Below are positions 42,331-51,332 of a stretch of DNA of 64,000 bases, piece by piece. Under the pieces are notes generated by a model. It saw nothing but the letters and a program-made list of their open reading frames with translations, made no database searches and was not told the origin of the DNA. A program made the position numbers and the translations under genes. The DNA is taken from the NCBI GenBank assembly GCA_964632845.1, contig CAZWDU010000001.1:124001-188000 (forward strand), given 5' to 3'. Every line of letters begins with the position of its first letter. Position 1 is the stretch's first letter. The DNA is from JAOZHU01 sp964632845. Its GTDB lineage: Archaea; Thermoproteota; Bathyarchaeia; Bathyarchaeales; Bathycorpusculaceae.

Positions 42331-42729
42331 AGCACACTTGGCTGAACTGACGTGCAAAATTTTTCTATAGCCCCTCTGTATAAAGCAACTATAGACAGAC
42401 ACAACCAGCGCCCAGACTAGCTACACGTGAAGAATTATATCCGTAAGCAAAGATGAAGTGTGCTGAAAGCAAAAAATGCATATGCCCAACAATAAAACAT
42501 TCTGCAGCCCGTTCAATTTTGTTCAATCCGTTTTTCCCCAATTAATCAGAGTTGATGTCGTATTCATTTTTACATCTTTGGAACTTGTTGTTAGTCGAGT
42601 CCTGTGGCAAAGGACTGTTTGAATCATGGAAGCGATGCCAACAGCAAGATTGCTCTCATAGGAAAACAGATAATATACCTCCTTCTAATTGGTGCGCCTA
42701 AGGAAAGACGCGAAGGACAAGAGCTTTCT
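42331..42729. other. 0.4-kb intergenic region
   Basis: No convincing gene is seen. On the minus strand 42363-42386 reads TTTATACAGAGGGGCTATAG, a TATA-like word followed by a G-rich block and CTATAG, a loose relative of the repeats at 16428, 19961 and 61940. A pyrimidine tract lies near 42530. Confidence 0.25.
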
Positions 42730-43800
42730 TTAGCAGTTTTTTACTATGTTAATCAGGGCTTGTTTCAAGAAGGGCGGCAAATTGACCGTGTCGTAATCGC
42801 TTGAAGGCTCAATGTTGCTTGGCGCTTGTTTTGAAAGCAGGGCATCGCCAAAGTTTTTGCTGACTGCTTTTGTGTTGCCAAGCTCGGGCGGAGCCAGCCC
42901 GTTCGCCATGTCCTCATCCATTTTTACAGCCGCCAGCACAGCAGACGCGTAAAACGGGTTAGTTCCTAACAGCTTAGTTAAGCTATCAGTCAGCGTCTTC
43001 TCGTCCACGCCTAAGCTTTTGGCTTTTGCCAGTTCAGCAGCCATCTTCTCCACCGGCAAATGCCGCTCTTTAAGCCGCACAAACAGTGACCTACAGGGCA
43101 TACACTCGTTCGCTTTCATCACTGCCTCTTTCACCGCTTTCCTCGTGCAGTACCCAACAAGCTGCCCCAGCGGCGATGCTGGTCCACCGTAAATTATTGG
43201 AGCACCGCGGTTTGTCTCCGCCACAATAATCGCGTCCGTCACTGTCCCCGTGGCTTCATCACCAGAAAACCTGCTTCGGATGTCAAGTTCCCTCAGCGCC
43301 GCCGTCTTAGCTTCAGTCGCAGTAATTATCAAACCCACCAAGCAGCCTTCAGTCGGGTTCCCATCCACGACGACAATGATGTTTATCGTCCCTTCGACGT
43401 GCCTAAGCTCTATCGGCTCGCCTGAGGACTCAGAAAAATTGCAAGTGTTGCCCTCGTTATCCGCTGCAGTAGCCGCAACGCTCACGGCAAATTCTCCGTT
43501 GCTCTTGGAAACTAGCGCGTAATTCTCAACCGCTGCGGCAGTAACTACGCCGACGAAGTTCTCGTTAACGCCGAATTTTTTTGCGGTGTTCACGATGAAG
43601 GCGTCAGGGTCATCGTGGAGGTTGCGGTCGCCATACGATCTAGGTACCTCCACGTTAAGTATCACTTTGGTCTTCCTTAAACCGCCGCCATTATGAAATG
43701 CGGAGCTTACAACGCTAAGCGGAGCCTCAGAAAGCACCGCCAACACGTTATCCTTCAAGACCAGTTTAATGCTTTTGCCTACAAGATCAAACTGTTTCAT
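42730..43800 (-). CDS. cbiZ: Adenosylcobinamide amidohydrolase
   Basis: The first 225 residues follow CbiZ: VVSSAFHNGGGLRKTKVILN, DRNLHDDPDAFIVNTAKKFG, VGVVTAAAVENYALVS, IIVVVDGNPTEGCLVGLIIT and ATGTVTDAIIVAETNRG with APIIYGGPASPLGQLVG. CbiZ removes the aminopropanol side chain of salvaged cobinamide so it can re-enter cobamide synthesis. The C-terminal about 130 residues (LPVEKMAAELAKAKSLGVDE...) are an addition of unknown role. Its position 0.4 kb from the corrinoid protein gene fits a shared need for B12. Confidence 0.9.
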   Translation of the reverse strand: MKQFDLVGKSIKLVLKDNVLAVLSEAPLSVVSSAFHNGGGLRKTKVILNVEVPRSYGDRNLHDDPDAFIVNTAKKFGVNENFVGVVTAAAVENYALVSKSNGEFAVSVAATAADNEGNTCNFSESSGEPIELRHVEGTINIIVVVDGNPTEGCLVGLIITATEAKTAALRELDIRSRFSGDEATGTVTDAIIVAETNRGAPIIYGGPASPLGQLVGYCTRKAVKEAVMKANECMPCRSLFVRLKERHLPVEKMAAELAKAKSLGVDEKTLTDSLTKLLGTNPFYASAVLAAVKMDEDMANGLAPPELGNTKAVSKNFGDALLSKQAPSNIEPSSDYDTVNLPPFLKQALINIVKNC

Positions 43801-43954
43801 ACGTTCATCATAACCTGTCTACAACAAGTGCCGACTCGGATGATCCTCGAACACGTAAAACCTCCACAACGGTCAAGCAGAGTAGCTGATGTGCGCCTGT
43901 TCATAGCGAGTCAACAACTGTAACAAAGCCTGTTGAATATAACTTTTGCGTGAT

Positions 43955-44065
43955 AACCTTGAGAACCATCCAGCGAGACGGTTCAAGATGCCATTCTCAG
44001 GAACACTTGCGGGTTCACATGTGAGCAAGGCGCATCCTCCAAAGTGCACAGCTAAAATTCAGGAG
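43955..44065 (+). ncRNA. Possible structured RNA in the 43801-44216 gap
   Basis: A chain of potential helices lies in this 415-nt gene gap: CCTTGAGAA pairs with TTCTCAGG around an inner ACC/GGT hairpin (about 43956-44001), CTTGC pairs with GCAAG around the palindrome TCACATGTGA (about 44006-44029), and CTGTT/AACAG closes a small hairpin near 44070-44082. A GAATATAAC TATA-like word stands upstream at about 43935. It could be a small RNA or an upstream leader; no known RNA family was recognised. Confidence 0.3.
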
Positions 44066-44216
44066 TTCTGCTGTTTTCAACAGAATAACAGGTATGCATG
44101 TTCATTATTTACGCAACATTTCATACAGATGTTTACTATTTCAAGGGCTTTATACGCATACGGATAAACTTAAATACCTTAGAGATGACAAACTTTGTTA
44201 TTGTGAGGAAAACAAA

Positions 44217-45197
44217 ATGACGCTGAACCCACAAGAATACACTAACCTTTTACCTGAAACTCGAAATTTAGTGAACAAAGTTGTACAGAAAAACATGGCT
44301 GACGGCTTCTTATTCTCAGCAGGCACCGACACCACAATAATAGCCTACGAAGCAGTAAAATACAAACCCCAAATCCCCTGCCTAACCATGGCGTTCAAAC
44401 ATGGAAACCCCAAAGACACCGAATACGTGAAGAAAATGGTGGCTTTCCTAAAGCTCAACCACGAAACTCACGTGTTCGACCGCGACGAAGTCCTCAGCAA
44501 CGCCCCAAAAGTCGTAGCAGCACTGAAAAAATTCGACCCCATGGAAATAAGAAACAGCATGCCCGTCTACATAGGCTTAACACTCCTGAAAAAGAAAGGC
44601 GTTAAAAGCGTCTTCACAGGCGATGCATTAGACGAACTGTTCGGCTATCCGTGGCAATTCCACTTATCTGAAACAGAATTCCAAAAGAAACAAGAGGAAA
44701 TGTGGGCGGGAATGGGCTTCTCGTCGATACCCATGGCAGAATCGCTCGGAATGAATATCAAAGCGCCGTATCTGGACCCGCTTTTCATGGATTGGGCTAA
44801 GAAATTGCCAATCAAATTCAAAATAAACATGCATGAAGGCGTAAAATACAGTAAATGGATACTTCGCAAAGCATACGAAGACCTGATATCTAAAGATGTC
44901 ATCTGGAGACCGAAAGCACCTTTAGAAGAGGGAACGGGGACCGCGGTTCTGCGAACCTTCTTCGATAAAGAAGTCACAGACGCAGAATTCGCTGAGAAAA
45001 CGAAAGTCATCCTTGAAGAGGACGACGTGAAAATCCGAGACAAAGAGCAGCTGTTATACTATGAACTTTTCAGGAAACGCTTCGGAAAGCCTTCAGATGT
45101 TTACCCTGACAACGGTGGAACGCAGTGCCCGTACTGCAAAAGCTACGTGAAAACGAGAATCCAGTTCTGCAACGTATGCGGAGCATACCCAATCTAA
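44217..45197 (+). CDS. Asparagine-synthase-like PP-loop protein with zinc ribbon
   Basis: The 326-residue protein matches the synthetase domain of asparagine synthase without the glutaminase domain: SVFTGDALDELFGYPWQFHL and NIKAPYLDPLFMDWAKKLPI, KWILRKAYEDLISKDVIWRPK. Its PP-loop reads FSAGTDTT (S34-T40) where SGGxDS is standard, so ATP binding may differ. The C-terminus is a zinc ribbon (CPYCKSYVKTRIQFCNVC). The start follows GTGAGGAAAAC, and AAACTTAAATACC at about 44166 is a promoter. Activity is uncertain; amide or nucleotide transfer to another substrate is possible. Confidence 0.8.
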   Translation: MTLNPQEYTNLLPETRNLVNKVVQKNMADGFLFSAGTDTTIIAYEAVKYKPQIPCLTMAFKHGNPKDTEYVKKMVAFLKLNHETHVFDRDEVLSNAPKVVAALKKFDPMEIRNSMPVYIGLTLLKKKGVKSVFTGDALDELFGYPWQFHLSETEFQKKQEEMWAGMGFSSIPMAESLGMNIKAPYLDPLFMDWAKKLPIKFKINMHEGVKYSKWILRKAYEDLISKDVIWRPKAPLEEGTGTAVLRTFFDKEVTDAEFAEKTKVILEEDDVKIRDKEQLLYYELFRKRFGKPSDVYPDNGGTQCPYCKSYVKTRIQFCNVCGAYPI

Positions 45198-45317
45198 ATC
45201 TCCTTATTTTTTGTCTGAAGGCAAGTGGAAAAGGTTAGCGGAGCTTCCGGTGGTTTGTTTAGAAAGATTTAATTCTGCAATTGCTTTTTCACTGAAATAA
45301 CGGGAGGCGCGTTACGC

Positions 45318-46367
45318 TTGGCTAGGCTATCCGAATTGAAACTGGCAATGGGCATGTCAATATTCATAGCCACCTTCATATTCAGCCTCTTCTTGTTCGC
45401 AATAATCTACCTTCTACAATTCGACTGGATAACCAGCCTAATCATCGGCTTAGCAGGTGTAAGCCTCTTCATACTGCTCCAGTACCTAATAGGACCAGCC
45501 ATAGTCGCCAGCGCAACGCGACTACACTACCTTAAGCCAAACGAGAATCCGTGGTTGGAATCCGCAGTCAAAGAACTCTGCGATAAAAGCGGTTTACCCA
45601 TGCCGAAACTAGCAATAGTCCCCAACAACACGCCGAACGCATTCACCTTCGGCAGGACCTCCAAAAGCGCTGTTCTAGCTTTACATGAGGGACTGCTGGT
45701 GAATCTAAACAAGAACGAAGTCAAAAGCGTAATAGCGCACGAACTAGGCCACATTAAACATAAGGACTACATTGTGATGACCGTGCTTTCGGCACTGCCT
45801 TTAATCGCTTACATAATAGCTCAGACCACTCTGCGCGCAGGCATGCTGAGCTCGCGCTCTAGAGGAAGAAACAAAGAAGAAAACGTAGGCGCAGCGCTAT
45901 TAGCCATAGGCGTAATTTCCTTTATAGTGTACATGATTACCTTTCTAAGCGTGATGAGGCTGAGCCGACTGCGCGAGCACTACGCTGACGCTTACTCCGC
46001 TTACGTGACTGGCTCTCCGCGAAGCCTAGGAAGTGCCTTGGCAAAAATCACTTATGGGCTGTCAATCTCGCCTAAACCCACAGAAGGCGCCCGAGCGTTC
46101 TACATTGAAGACCCAGCCGCGGCGAAGAGGGAAATCCAGCAGATAATGAACAGCAAACAGGATTACGATTTGGACAGGGACGGCGTTTTGGACGAGCGCG
46201 AACTGGAACTAGCTATGGAAAAAGAATCCAAAGACACATGGGCAACTATGAACAGTTGGTTTGCTACGCATCCGCCAACATTCAAGCGAATACTACTGCT
46301 GCGAGAAATAGAAAACGAAATGGACAATGGCAGATACACAAGCGACCGCGTTTACGCTCACGTCTAA
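45318..46367 (+). CDS. htpX: M48-family membrane metalloprotease, HtpX-like
   Basis: The 349-residue protease has two N-terminal helices (about 13-60), the zinc site AHELGHIKH (H141, E142, H145) with a downstream glutamate in REHYADAYSAYV, and two more helices at about 155-210. The C-terminus has a DRDGVLDERELE segment resembling a calcium-binding EF-hand loop, then FATHPPTFKRI. HtpX homologues degrade misfolded membrane proteins. The start codon is TTG at 45318 with GGGAGGCG upstream. Confidence 0.9.
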   Translation: MARLSELKLAMGMSIFIATFIFSLFLFAIIYLLQFDWITSLIIGLAGVSLFILLQYLIGPAIVASATRLHYLKPNENPWLESAVKELCDKSGLPMPKLAIVPNNTPNAFTFGRTSKSAVLALHEGLLVNLNKNEVKSVIAHELGHIKHKDYIVMTVLSALPLIAYIIAQTTLRAGMLSSRSRGRNKEENVGAALLAIGVISFIVYMITFLSVMRLSRLREHYADAYSAYVTGSPRSLGSALAKITYGLSISPKPTEGARAFYIEDPAAAKREIQQIMNSKQDYDLDRDGVLDERELELAMEKESKDTWATMNSWFATHPPTFKRILLLREIENEMDNGRYTSDRVYAHV

Positions 46368-46559
46368 CCTTATTTTCTTAGTCAATGCTTTGGTGCATTA
46401 CTGGCAATTCTAGCAGCACTGAATTCCGTTAATATTAAGTATAATAAGGCATAAGTAGCTAACTGGAAAGTATATGCGTGGAAGGAGTTGGCGTTCTAAA
46501 AATGACGCCTGTGAAGCCAAAAACCCGTTCCTTCAACAAAGTCAAAGGAAGAGAATAAC

Positions 46560-47531
46560 ATGAAGAATAAGGCGTTAATAGTTTTGTTAATTGCGATCTT
46601 TCTCTTTTCAACCTTAAACTTTGCGTCAGCACGTGTTCCATGCCCGCGATGCAACGGCACTGGTACAATAACTATAACCGAGACGTGCCCAATCTGCGGC
46701 GGTGAATACGTCACGGATGCCAGAATTACTTTGAAGAGAACGCTAGCTGGGGCAAGTGGATCCGCTGCGCGACCAGCAACATCTATTTCAGGAGTGTTCC
46801 ATAATGACGAAGAGTTTGGGGCTTATGGAGTTGCCACCGCACAGGTAAGAACCCCAACAGAAACGTACACAAACACTTCAGATAGAACCTATTTTCCGCC
46901 CAACGAAGACATTACCGTAACAGTTATTGTTGAAGGAATCGCATATGCACAACAGTTGAGCTGTACTATTACCTTGTCTGAAGTTGGAAGCATCGATTGC
47001 CCAGAATGCGGCGGAACAGGAGTAGTGAATGTCACAGTAGAGTGCCCAGACTGTGGTGGAACTGGGTTTGTAGACGCGCTTCCACAGGACGCAACTAATT
47101 CCTTGATTCTTGGAGGAGCTGCAGTAGGTGTTGCCGCCGCGGTGCTGATATCGGCAGTTGTCGTAGTAAGGCGAAAGAGAGTGTCAGAAGCAAGCCTTCG
47201 GAGGATGTTGCCTTCTGAATTTCAAAGTTGGGTTCTCCAGAGGTTTTCTGGCAGGGAGTCTTCACAGAAAGACGCCAATATGGGAATAGACGGATACACG
47301 GTTGAAGGCTATCCCATTCAGATTAAGCAGTTAGAGGATGTTGGCAGGAATGTAGTTGACAGTTTCGCATCTGCGATGGGGCGGAGCAAAGCACGGACTG
47401 GGGTGATTGTTGCGTTCAGTTTTGGCAACGGTACATATGAAGGAGTGGTGAGAGCGAGACTGCATTATGGATTTGCAATCAAAACGGTAACAGTTAAGGA
47501 ACTAATCGAAAGCCCAAGCAGAACTTATTAA
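46560..47531 (+). CDS. Membrane protein: external DnaJ-type zinc fingers plus internal Mrr-like nuclease
   Basis: The 323-residue protein has a signal peptide (1-24), then four CxxC knuckles of DnaJ type: CPRCNGTG (C28/C31), CPICGG (C43/C46), CPECGGTG (C147/C150) and CPDCGGTG (C162/C165). One membrane helix (about 183-203) and RRKR follow. The cytoplasmic C-terminus (about 212-323) resembles an Mrr/REase-like fold: PSEFQSWVLQRF, D244 in GIDGY and Q254-K256 in PIQIKQ. So zinc fingers lie outside and a candidate nuclease inside, an architecture I do not recognise as a named family. A small zinc-ribbon gene follows. Confidence 0.75.
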   Translation: MKNKALIVLLIAIFLFSTLNFASARVPCPRCNGTGTITITETCPICGGEYVTDARITLKRTLAGASGSAARPATSISGVFHNDEEFGAYGVATAQVRTPTETYTNTSDRTYFPPNEDITVTVIVEGIAYAQQLSCTITLSEVGSIDCPECGGTGVVNVTVECPDCGGTGFVDALPQDATNSLILGGAAVGVAAAVLISAVVVVRRKRVSEASLRRMLPSEFQSWVLQRFSGRESSQKDANMGIDGYTVEGYPIQIKQLEDVGRNVVDSFASAMGRSKARTGVIVAFSFGNGTYEGVVRARLHYGFAIKTVTVKELIESPSRTY

Positions 47532-47609
47532 GGAAACTCTTCGAAGAGGCTGAAAAGCAAGCGAAGACTAATATCTCTCCGATCATGCTTATTTTGGCAA
47601 GTGAACGAA

Positions 47610-47816
47610 ATGACCTATTGCCCAGAATGCGGTGGAGAAATGCATTATGCGATAGCCACCAAACACTATGTCTGCAAAAGCTGCGGGTTATCAGTGACAC
47701 AACAAGAACTCATGGAACTACGAGAAAAGCTGCGACCCAGATCGGAAACAGTTGAAGAAGAAAAGGAAAACCGAAGAAAAGAATATCTAAAATGGTGGCT
47801 TAGCAAGAAAAAATAG
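47610..47816 (+). CDS. Small zinc-ribbon protein
   Basis: The 68-residue protein begins MTYCPECGGEMHYAIATKHYVCKSCGL with two CxxC knuckles and continues as a charged helix (RSETVEEEKENRRKEYLKWW) ending KKK. Zinc ribbons of this kind bind nucleic acids or proteins. It follows the membrane nuclease by 78 nt on the same strand and may work with it. A GTG at 47601 is an alternative start. Confidence 0.65.
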   Translation: MTYCPECGGEMHYAIATKHYVCKSCGLSVTQQELMELREKLRPRSETVEEEKENRRKEYLKWWLSKKK

Positions 47817-47950
47817 TCGTTTAAAAAGACGACATGGTATTTTTGTTAGCGTGGACTCTATTCCCATATGCACCTGCATTTTTGAGCTTAACCGAAAGTC
47901 TTATCAAAACATCAAACTCCAATACAGCCTAGAAGAGAAAGGATGAAAAA

Positions 47951-48751
47951 ATGAAAAGAAGAATGTTAGCTACTGCAGATTATCCGCCACCGCCGCCGCC
48001 ACCACCGCCGTCGTCATCCAAAATGGATTCTCGCAAAATGCTTGTTATTGTACTTCTCCTTGTTATCATAATTGTATCCGCTGGAGTCCTCTTTTACTTG
48101 GCAACAAACCAGTCTTCTTCAAACGGCAACCCCACGCCAACTCCTACAGGCACGGCTACTCCTACGCCTACAGGCACAGGGGCTACGCCCACGCCGACCG
48201 CCACTCCATCCGGAAATACGGAAACTGGGGGCTATAAAGCTGGGACATGGGTTCAATACGCCCTGAAAGCCTATGACGAGGGAGAACTAGTTTCAGAAAG
48301 CACTCTGAAGTATGCTGTTGACGAGGGAACTTACAGTGGAACTGCCTGCTGGCTGATGACCATTGAAACGGAGAGTCAAGAAAGCGAAACAAAGAGTGTG
48401 ACGACTTACTGGATGAACAAAAACACTCTTCAGGAAATTCACATGAAAATGCAGATGTACGTAAACGGTGAATTGTTATATGAGACTGAAGAAGACATAG
48501 AGCCTGGTGATTCTGGAGATATGCCTGAACAAATCGACGTGAACACCGCCGCTATCTATGAAACGATAACAGTTCCCGCTGGCACATTCAACTGCGGTAA
48601 AATGAGCATTACAACCAGCGTTTCAGGAGTGACACGTACGACAAGCACATGGGCCAGCGCGGAAGTGCCAATTACCGCTTTGGTGAAAACAGAATCCATA
48701 GCTGACGGCGCCGTGACATCGACGATGGAGCTTATATCCTACCACAGCTGA
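47951..48751 (+). CDS. Surface protein with polyproline head and Thr/Pro stalk
   Basis: The 266-residue protein has a short cytoplasmic head with nine consecutive prolines (PPPPPPPPPSSSK), one membrane anchor (about 29-50, MLVIVLLLVIIIVSAGVLFY), a low-complexity stalk of PTPTPTG units (about 60-90), then a folded outside domain (about 98-266) rich in T/S with strands YKAGTWVQYALKAYDEG. It is probably anchored and glycosylated. The head would demand aIF5A during translation. The family is not recognised. Confidence 0.7.
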   Translation: MKRRMLATADYPPPPPPPPPSSSKMDSRKMLVIVLLLVIIIVSAGVLFYLATNQSSSNGNPTPTPTGTATPTPTGTGATPTPTATPSGNTETGGYKAGTWVQYALKAYDEGELVSESTLKYAVDEGTYSGTACWLMTIETESQESETKSVTTYWMNKNTLQEIHMKMQMYVNGELLYETEEDIEPGDSGDMPEQIDVNTAAIYETITVPAGTFNCGKMSITTSVSGVTRTTSTWASAEVPITALVKTESIADGAVTSTMELISYHS

Positions 48752-48937
48752 TAACGCATCCGCTTACTGACAGAAAACATTAACAACACATTAAGCAACG
48801 GGAAACACCGCAAGTTTTCCCTTCCCATTTTTATTCACGCCCCGCAGGCATTGTGTTCTTTGCAGGTTGGCTGAAGCAAACGATAATAAAAGAAAAGCCA
48901 ACTACTACTTGCAGGCGTACTGCCACAGTTAAGCGTG

Positions 48938-49759
48938 ATGACAATGACTTTGAACATGGAAGTAATCTGTGTGGGCAACGAGTTGCTGATAGGCAAAACG
49001 TTGAACACTAATGCGCAGTGGCTAGCTAAACGCGCAACTGCGGTTGGAGTCGCGGTTAAACGGGTAACAGTGGTAGCTGACGAAGTGCAGGAAATCGCAA
49101 GCGCAGTTCGTGAAGCACTGCAGAGAATGCCTCAGTTTATCGTAACCACTGGGGGGCTTGGACCAACCTTTGACGATAAGACGTTAGAAGGCATAGCAGA
49201 AGCGTTACGCTGTAAGCTGGAAGTCAACGCGAAAGCGCTGCAGATGGTTAAGGAAAAATATGAAGCCTACAGTCGGGAAAGAGGCGCTGGAAAAGTGGAG
49301 TTGACGCAGCCAAGAATCAAGATGGCGACTATCCCGGAAAAAACGGAGCCCATTCGCAACCCTGTGGGCACTGCACCTGCGGTTCAGGCAGACTTGAACG
49401 GAACAGTTTTGTTTGCGTTGCCAGGTGTTCCTGCGGAGATGGAAGCTATCTTTGAAGAAACTATAGTGCCGTTGCTTAAGCAGTCGTCAGGCGGTAATGG
49501 TTTTTATGAAAAGAGCGTGTACGCTGAAGGTATAATGGAGTCGACGTTGGCGCCGTTGATTGACAAAGTGATGCGTGATAACGTTGGGGTTTACGTGAAG
49601 TCGCATCCGAAAGGGGAGGAGGATAAACCGCGTATTGAGATTCATTTTTCCATTAGCGGTAAAGAAGCGGAGGACTCAGAAGGCAAACTGCAGAAAGCTA
49701 TAGCTCAGCTTTCAAACTTGATAGAAAACAGCAATGGCAAAATCGTTAGTAACGCTTGA
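48938..49759 (+). CDS. CinA-like / molybdopterin-binding domain protein
   Basis: The product (273 residues) shows the MoCF-biosynthesis/CinA N-terminal domain: MEVICVGNELLIGKTLNTNA, VVADEVQEIASAVREAL, TTGGLGPTFDDKTLEGIAEA and GTAPAVQADLNGTVLFALPGVPAEM. Archaeal members of this length have ADP-ribose pyrophosphatase-like or competence-damage-like functions in CinA; the amidase half of bacterial CinA is absent. Starts are ambiguous because ATG occurs at 48938, 48944 and 48956. Confidence 0.88.
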   Translation: MTMTLNMEVICVGNELLIGKTLNTNAQWLAKRATAVGVAVKRVTVVADEVQEIASAVREALQRMPQFIVTTGGLGPTFDDKTLEGIAEALRCKLEVNAKALQMVKEKYEAYSRERGAGKVELTQPRIKMATIPEKTEPIRNPVGTAPAVQADLNGTVLFALPGVPAEMEAIFEETIVPLLKQSSGGNGFYEKSVYAEGIMESTLAPLIDKVMRDNVGVYVKSHPKGEEDKPRIEIHFSISGKEAEDSEGKLQKAIAQLSNLIENSNGKIVSNA

Positions 49760-49827
49760 ATATTCGCGCTAATAATTAACTGTCCACAAGACCAATAAAC
49801 TGGTTGCCAGTTAAATTGTTGAGAAAA

Positions 49828-50946
49828 ATGAAGATTAAATATACACAAGCGGCAGCGGCAATACTGGTTGTTTCTGCGGTGCTTTCCACGGTTTCAGTTT
49901 GCCTAGCAGATGACTACGCTGTGGCGTATCAGCTTTTAGATAAACTGGGCGGCACAGCAGCTTACAAGTTGAACGTGGTGATCCCGCAGTCGCTGCTGGA
50001 ATATTATTCTACGCGAAGCCACAGGTCAGCTTCAGACAGGGATTTTGCGAAGTTTGTGACGCCTTACGCTTTGGAACCCGTAGCGGATAATCTCCGTGAA
50101 CTTTATGCCGATGATGAAGATTTCGCTAATGGCGCATTGATGATTGTTCACCAAATACCTTATGAGGAAATTGTACCCGCAAAATACCCGTTGGAAACTA
50201 TGGCGGACAACAAGGGTGACTGCGACCTTTTTGCCTATGTAGCTGCGTCAATAATGAGCGCTGGAGGCTTAACTGTTGTGCTTTTGTATTATGAAGAAGA
50301 AGAGCACATGAATGTTGGTGTTCATCTCTCTGAAGCTCCAAGGGATGCTAGAGAAAGCGTTTATTCTGTGACGCTTGATGATGTTGCATATTATGTTGCG
50401 GAGTGTACGGGTGGAAACTGGACGTACGGTTGGAGAGTCGGGGAATGTCCCAGCAGCTTGAAAAACGCCACTGCACAGGTAGTTACGTTGGAAAACAGCG
50501 AAGAAGTGTCGCCAGGACAGGTTTCTGCAAGTTTCGCTGTGCTGGAACCCAGCACGATTGCGTTGGAGATTTCGCCGTCTATCACTTTTCCAGAGAATAC
50601 CCTAGCATTCAGCGGTCAACTTACCCCAGCTAAGCAGGACGAGAACGTTACGATTTACGTTGGAGCAGTTGGTTCCACATGGCAAGTGGTGGGTACAGCA
50701 GTAACGCAATCGGATGGACGTTTTGAATATGTTTGGAAGACTGACGCAGCAGGCATATATGCTGTTCGCGCAAGCTGGGCAGGTGATGATTCGTACAGGA
50801 GCACGATAAGTCCAATGAAAAACGCGGTGGTTATGCCGTTCTTTCTGGTTGCATTGATAGCTGTGGCTGTTGTCGTAGCGGTAGTGGGTGCGTTTGCGGT
50901 TTTCTCTTTGAAACGAGCAAGACAAAAAGCTCTGAAGCCAGAGTAA
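49828..50946 (+). CDS. Exported transglutaminase-like protein with Ig-like domain
   Basis: The 372-residue protein has a signal peptide ending near VCLADDY, then a transglutaminase-like region with NKGDCDLFAYVAASIMSAGG and EEHMNVGVHL (Cys and His of the catalytic dyad) and YVAECTGG. A beta-sandwich domain follows (about 240-330, SPSITFPENTLAFSGQLTPA), typical of Ig-like surface repeats, and a C-terminal membrane anchor (about 340-362, MPFFLVALIAVAVVVAVVGA). It is probably a surface cysteine protease-like enzyme. The frame is also open upstream to TTG 49804. Confidence 0.7.
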   Translation: MKIKYTQAAAAILVVSAVLSTVSVCLADDYAVAYQLLDKLGGTAAYKLNVVIPQSLLEYYSTRSHRSASDRDFAKFVTPYALEPVADNLRELYADDEDFANGALMIVHQIPYEEIVPAKYPLETMADNKGDCDLFAYVAASIMSAGGLTVVLLYYEEEEHMNVGVHLSEAPRDARESVYSVTLDDVAYYVAECTGGNWTYGWRVGECPSSLKNATAQVVTLENSEEVSPGQVSASFAVLEPSTIALEISPSITFPENTLAFSGQLTPAKQDENVTIYVGAVGSTWQVVGTAVTQSDGRFEYVWKTDAAGIYAVRASWAGDDSYRSTISPMKNAVVMPFFLVALIAVAVVVAVVGAFAVFSLKRARQKALKPE

Positions 50947-51132
50947 ACGCAACCAACTTTCTGCAAGAAGATGATTTAGACTTTTTGGGTGCAAGCAGTC
51001 TTTTGGTAATTTGACTTCAGTGCCGTGTTGCTTTTGGAAGTGCAAAAACTAGCGCGTAGAAAAAACTATAGCCTCCTTTTTATATACTATATATGACGCG
51101 AAATTTTACTGTGGAAGCGGGGTTGTTTGTGG

Positions 51133-51206
51133 TGCGGTCTCCGGGATTTGAACCCGGGTCGTCAGCGTGGGAGGCTGATGTCCTAGCCAAGCTAGACTAA
51201 GACCGC
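51133..51206 (-). tRNA. tRNA-Gly (CCC anticodon)
   Basis: Minus-strand cloverleaf: acceptor GCGGTCT pairs with AGACCGC (51134-51140), the anticodon stem TCAGC/GCTGA frames loop CTCCCAC with anticodon CCC, and the T arm is CCCGGGTTCAAATCCCGG. The discriminator is A and no CCA is encoded. It complements tRNA-Gly(UCC) at 2013. Confidence 0.95.
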
Positions 51207-51332
51207 GCAACATGCACATATCACCCGCACAAACTAACTTAAACTTTTATCCACAAAGCCATTAATTAATAGCAAAATTGTTATTTCCCACAAACACGAA
51301 AAATAGCACACAGACAGGAGAAGCACACGACT

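Noticed and set aside
42604..42804. A 66-residue plus-strand open frame
   Set aside because: It overlaps the end of cbiZ on the other strand and has no recognisable features.
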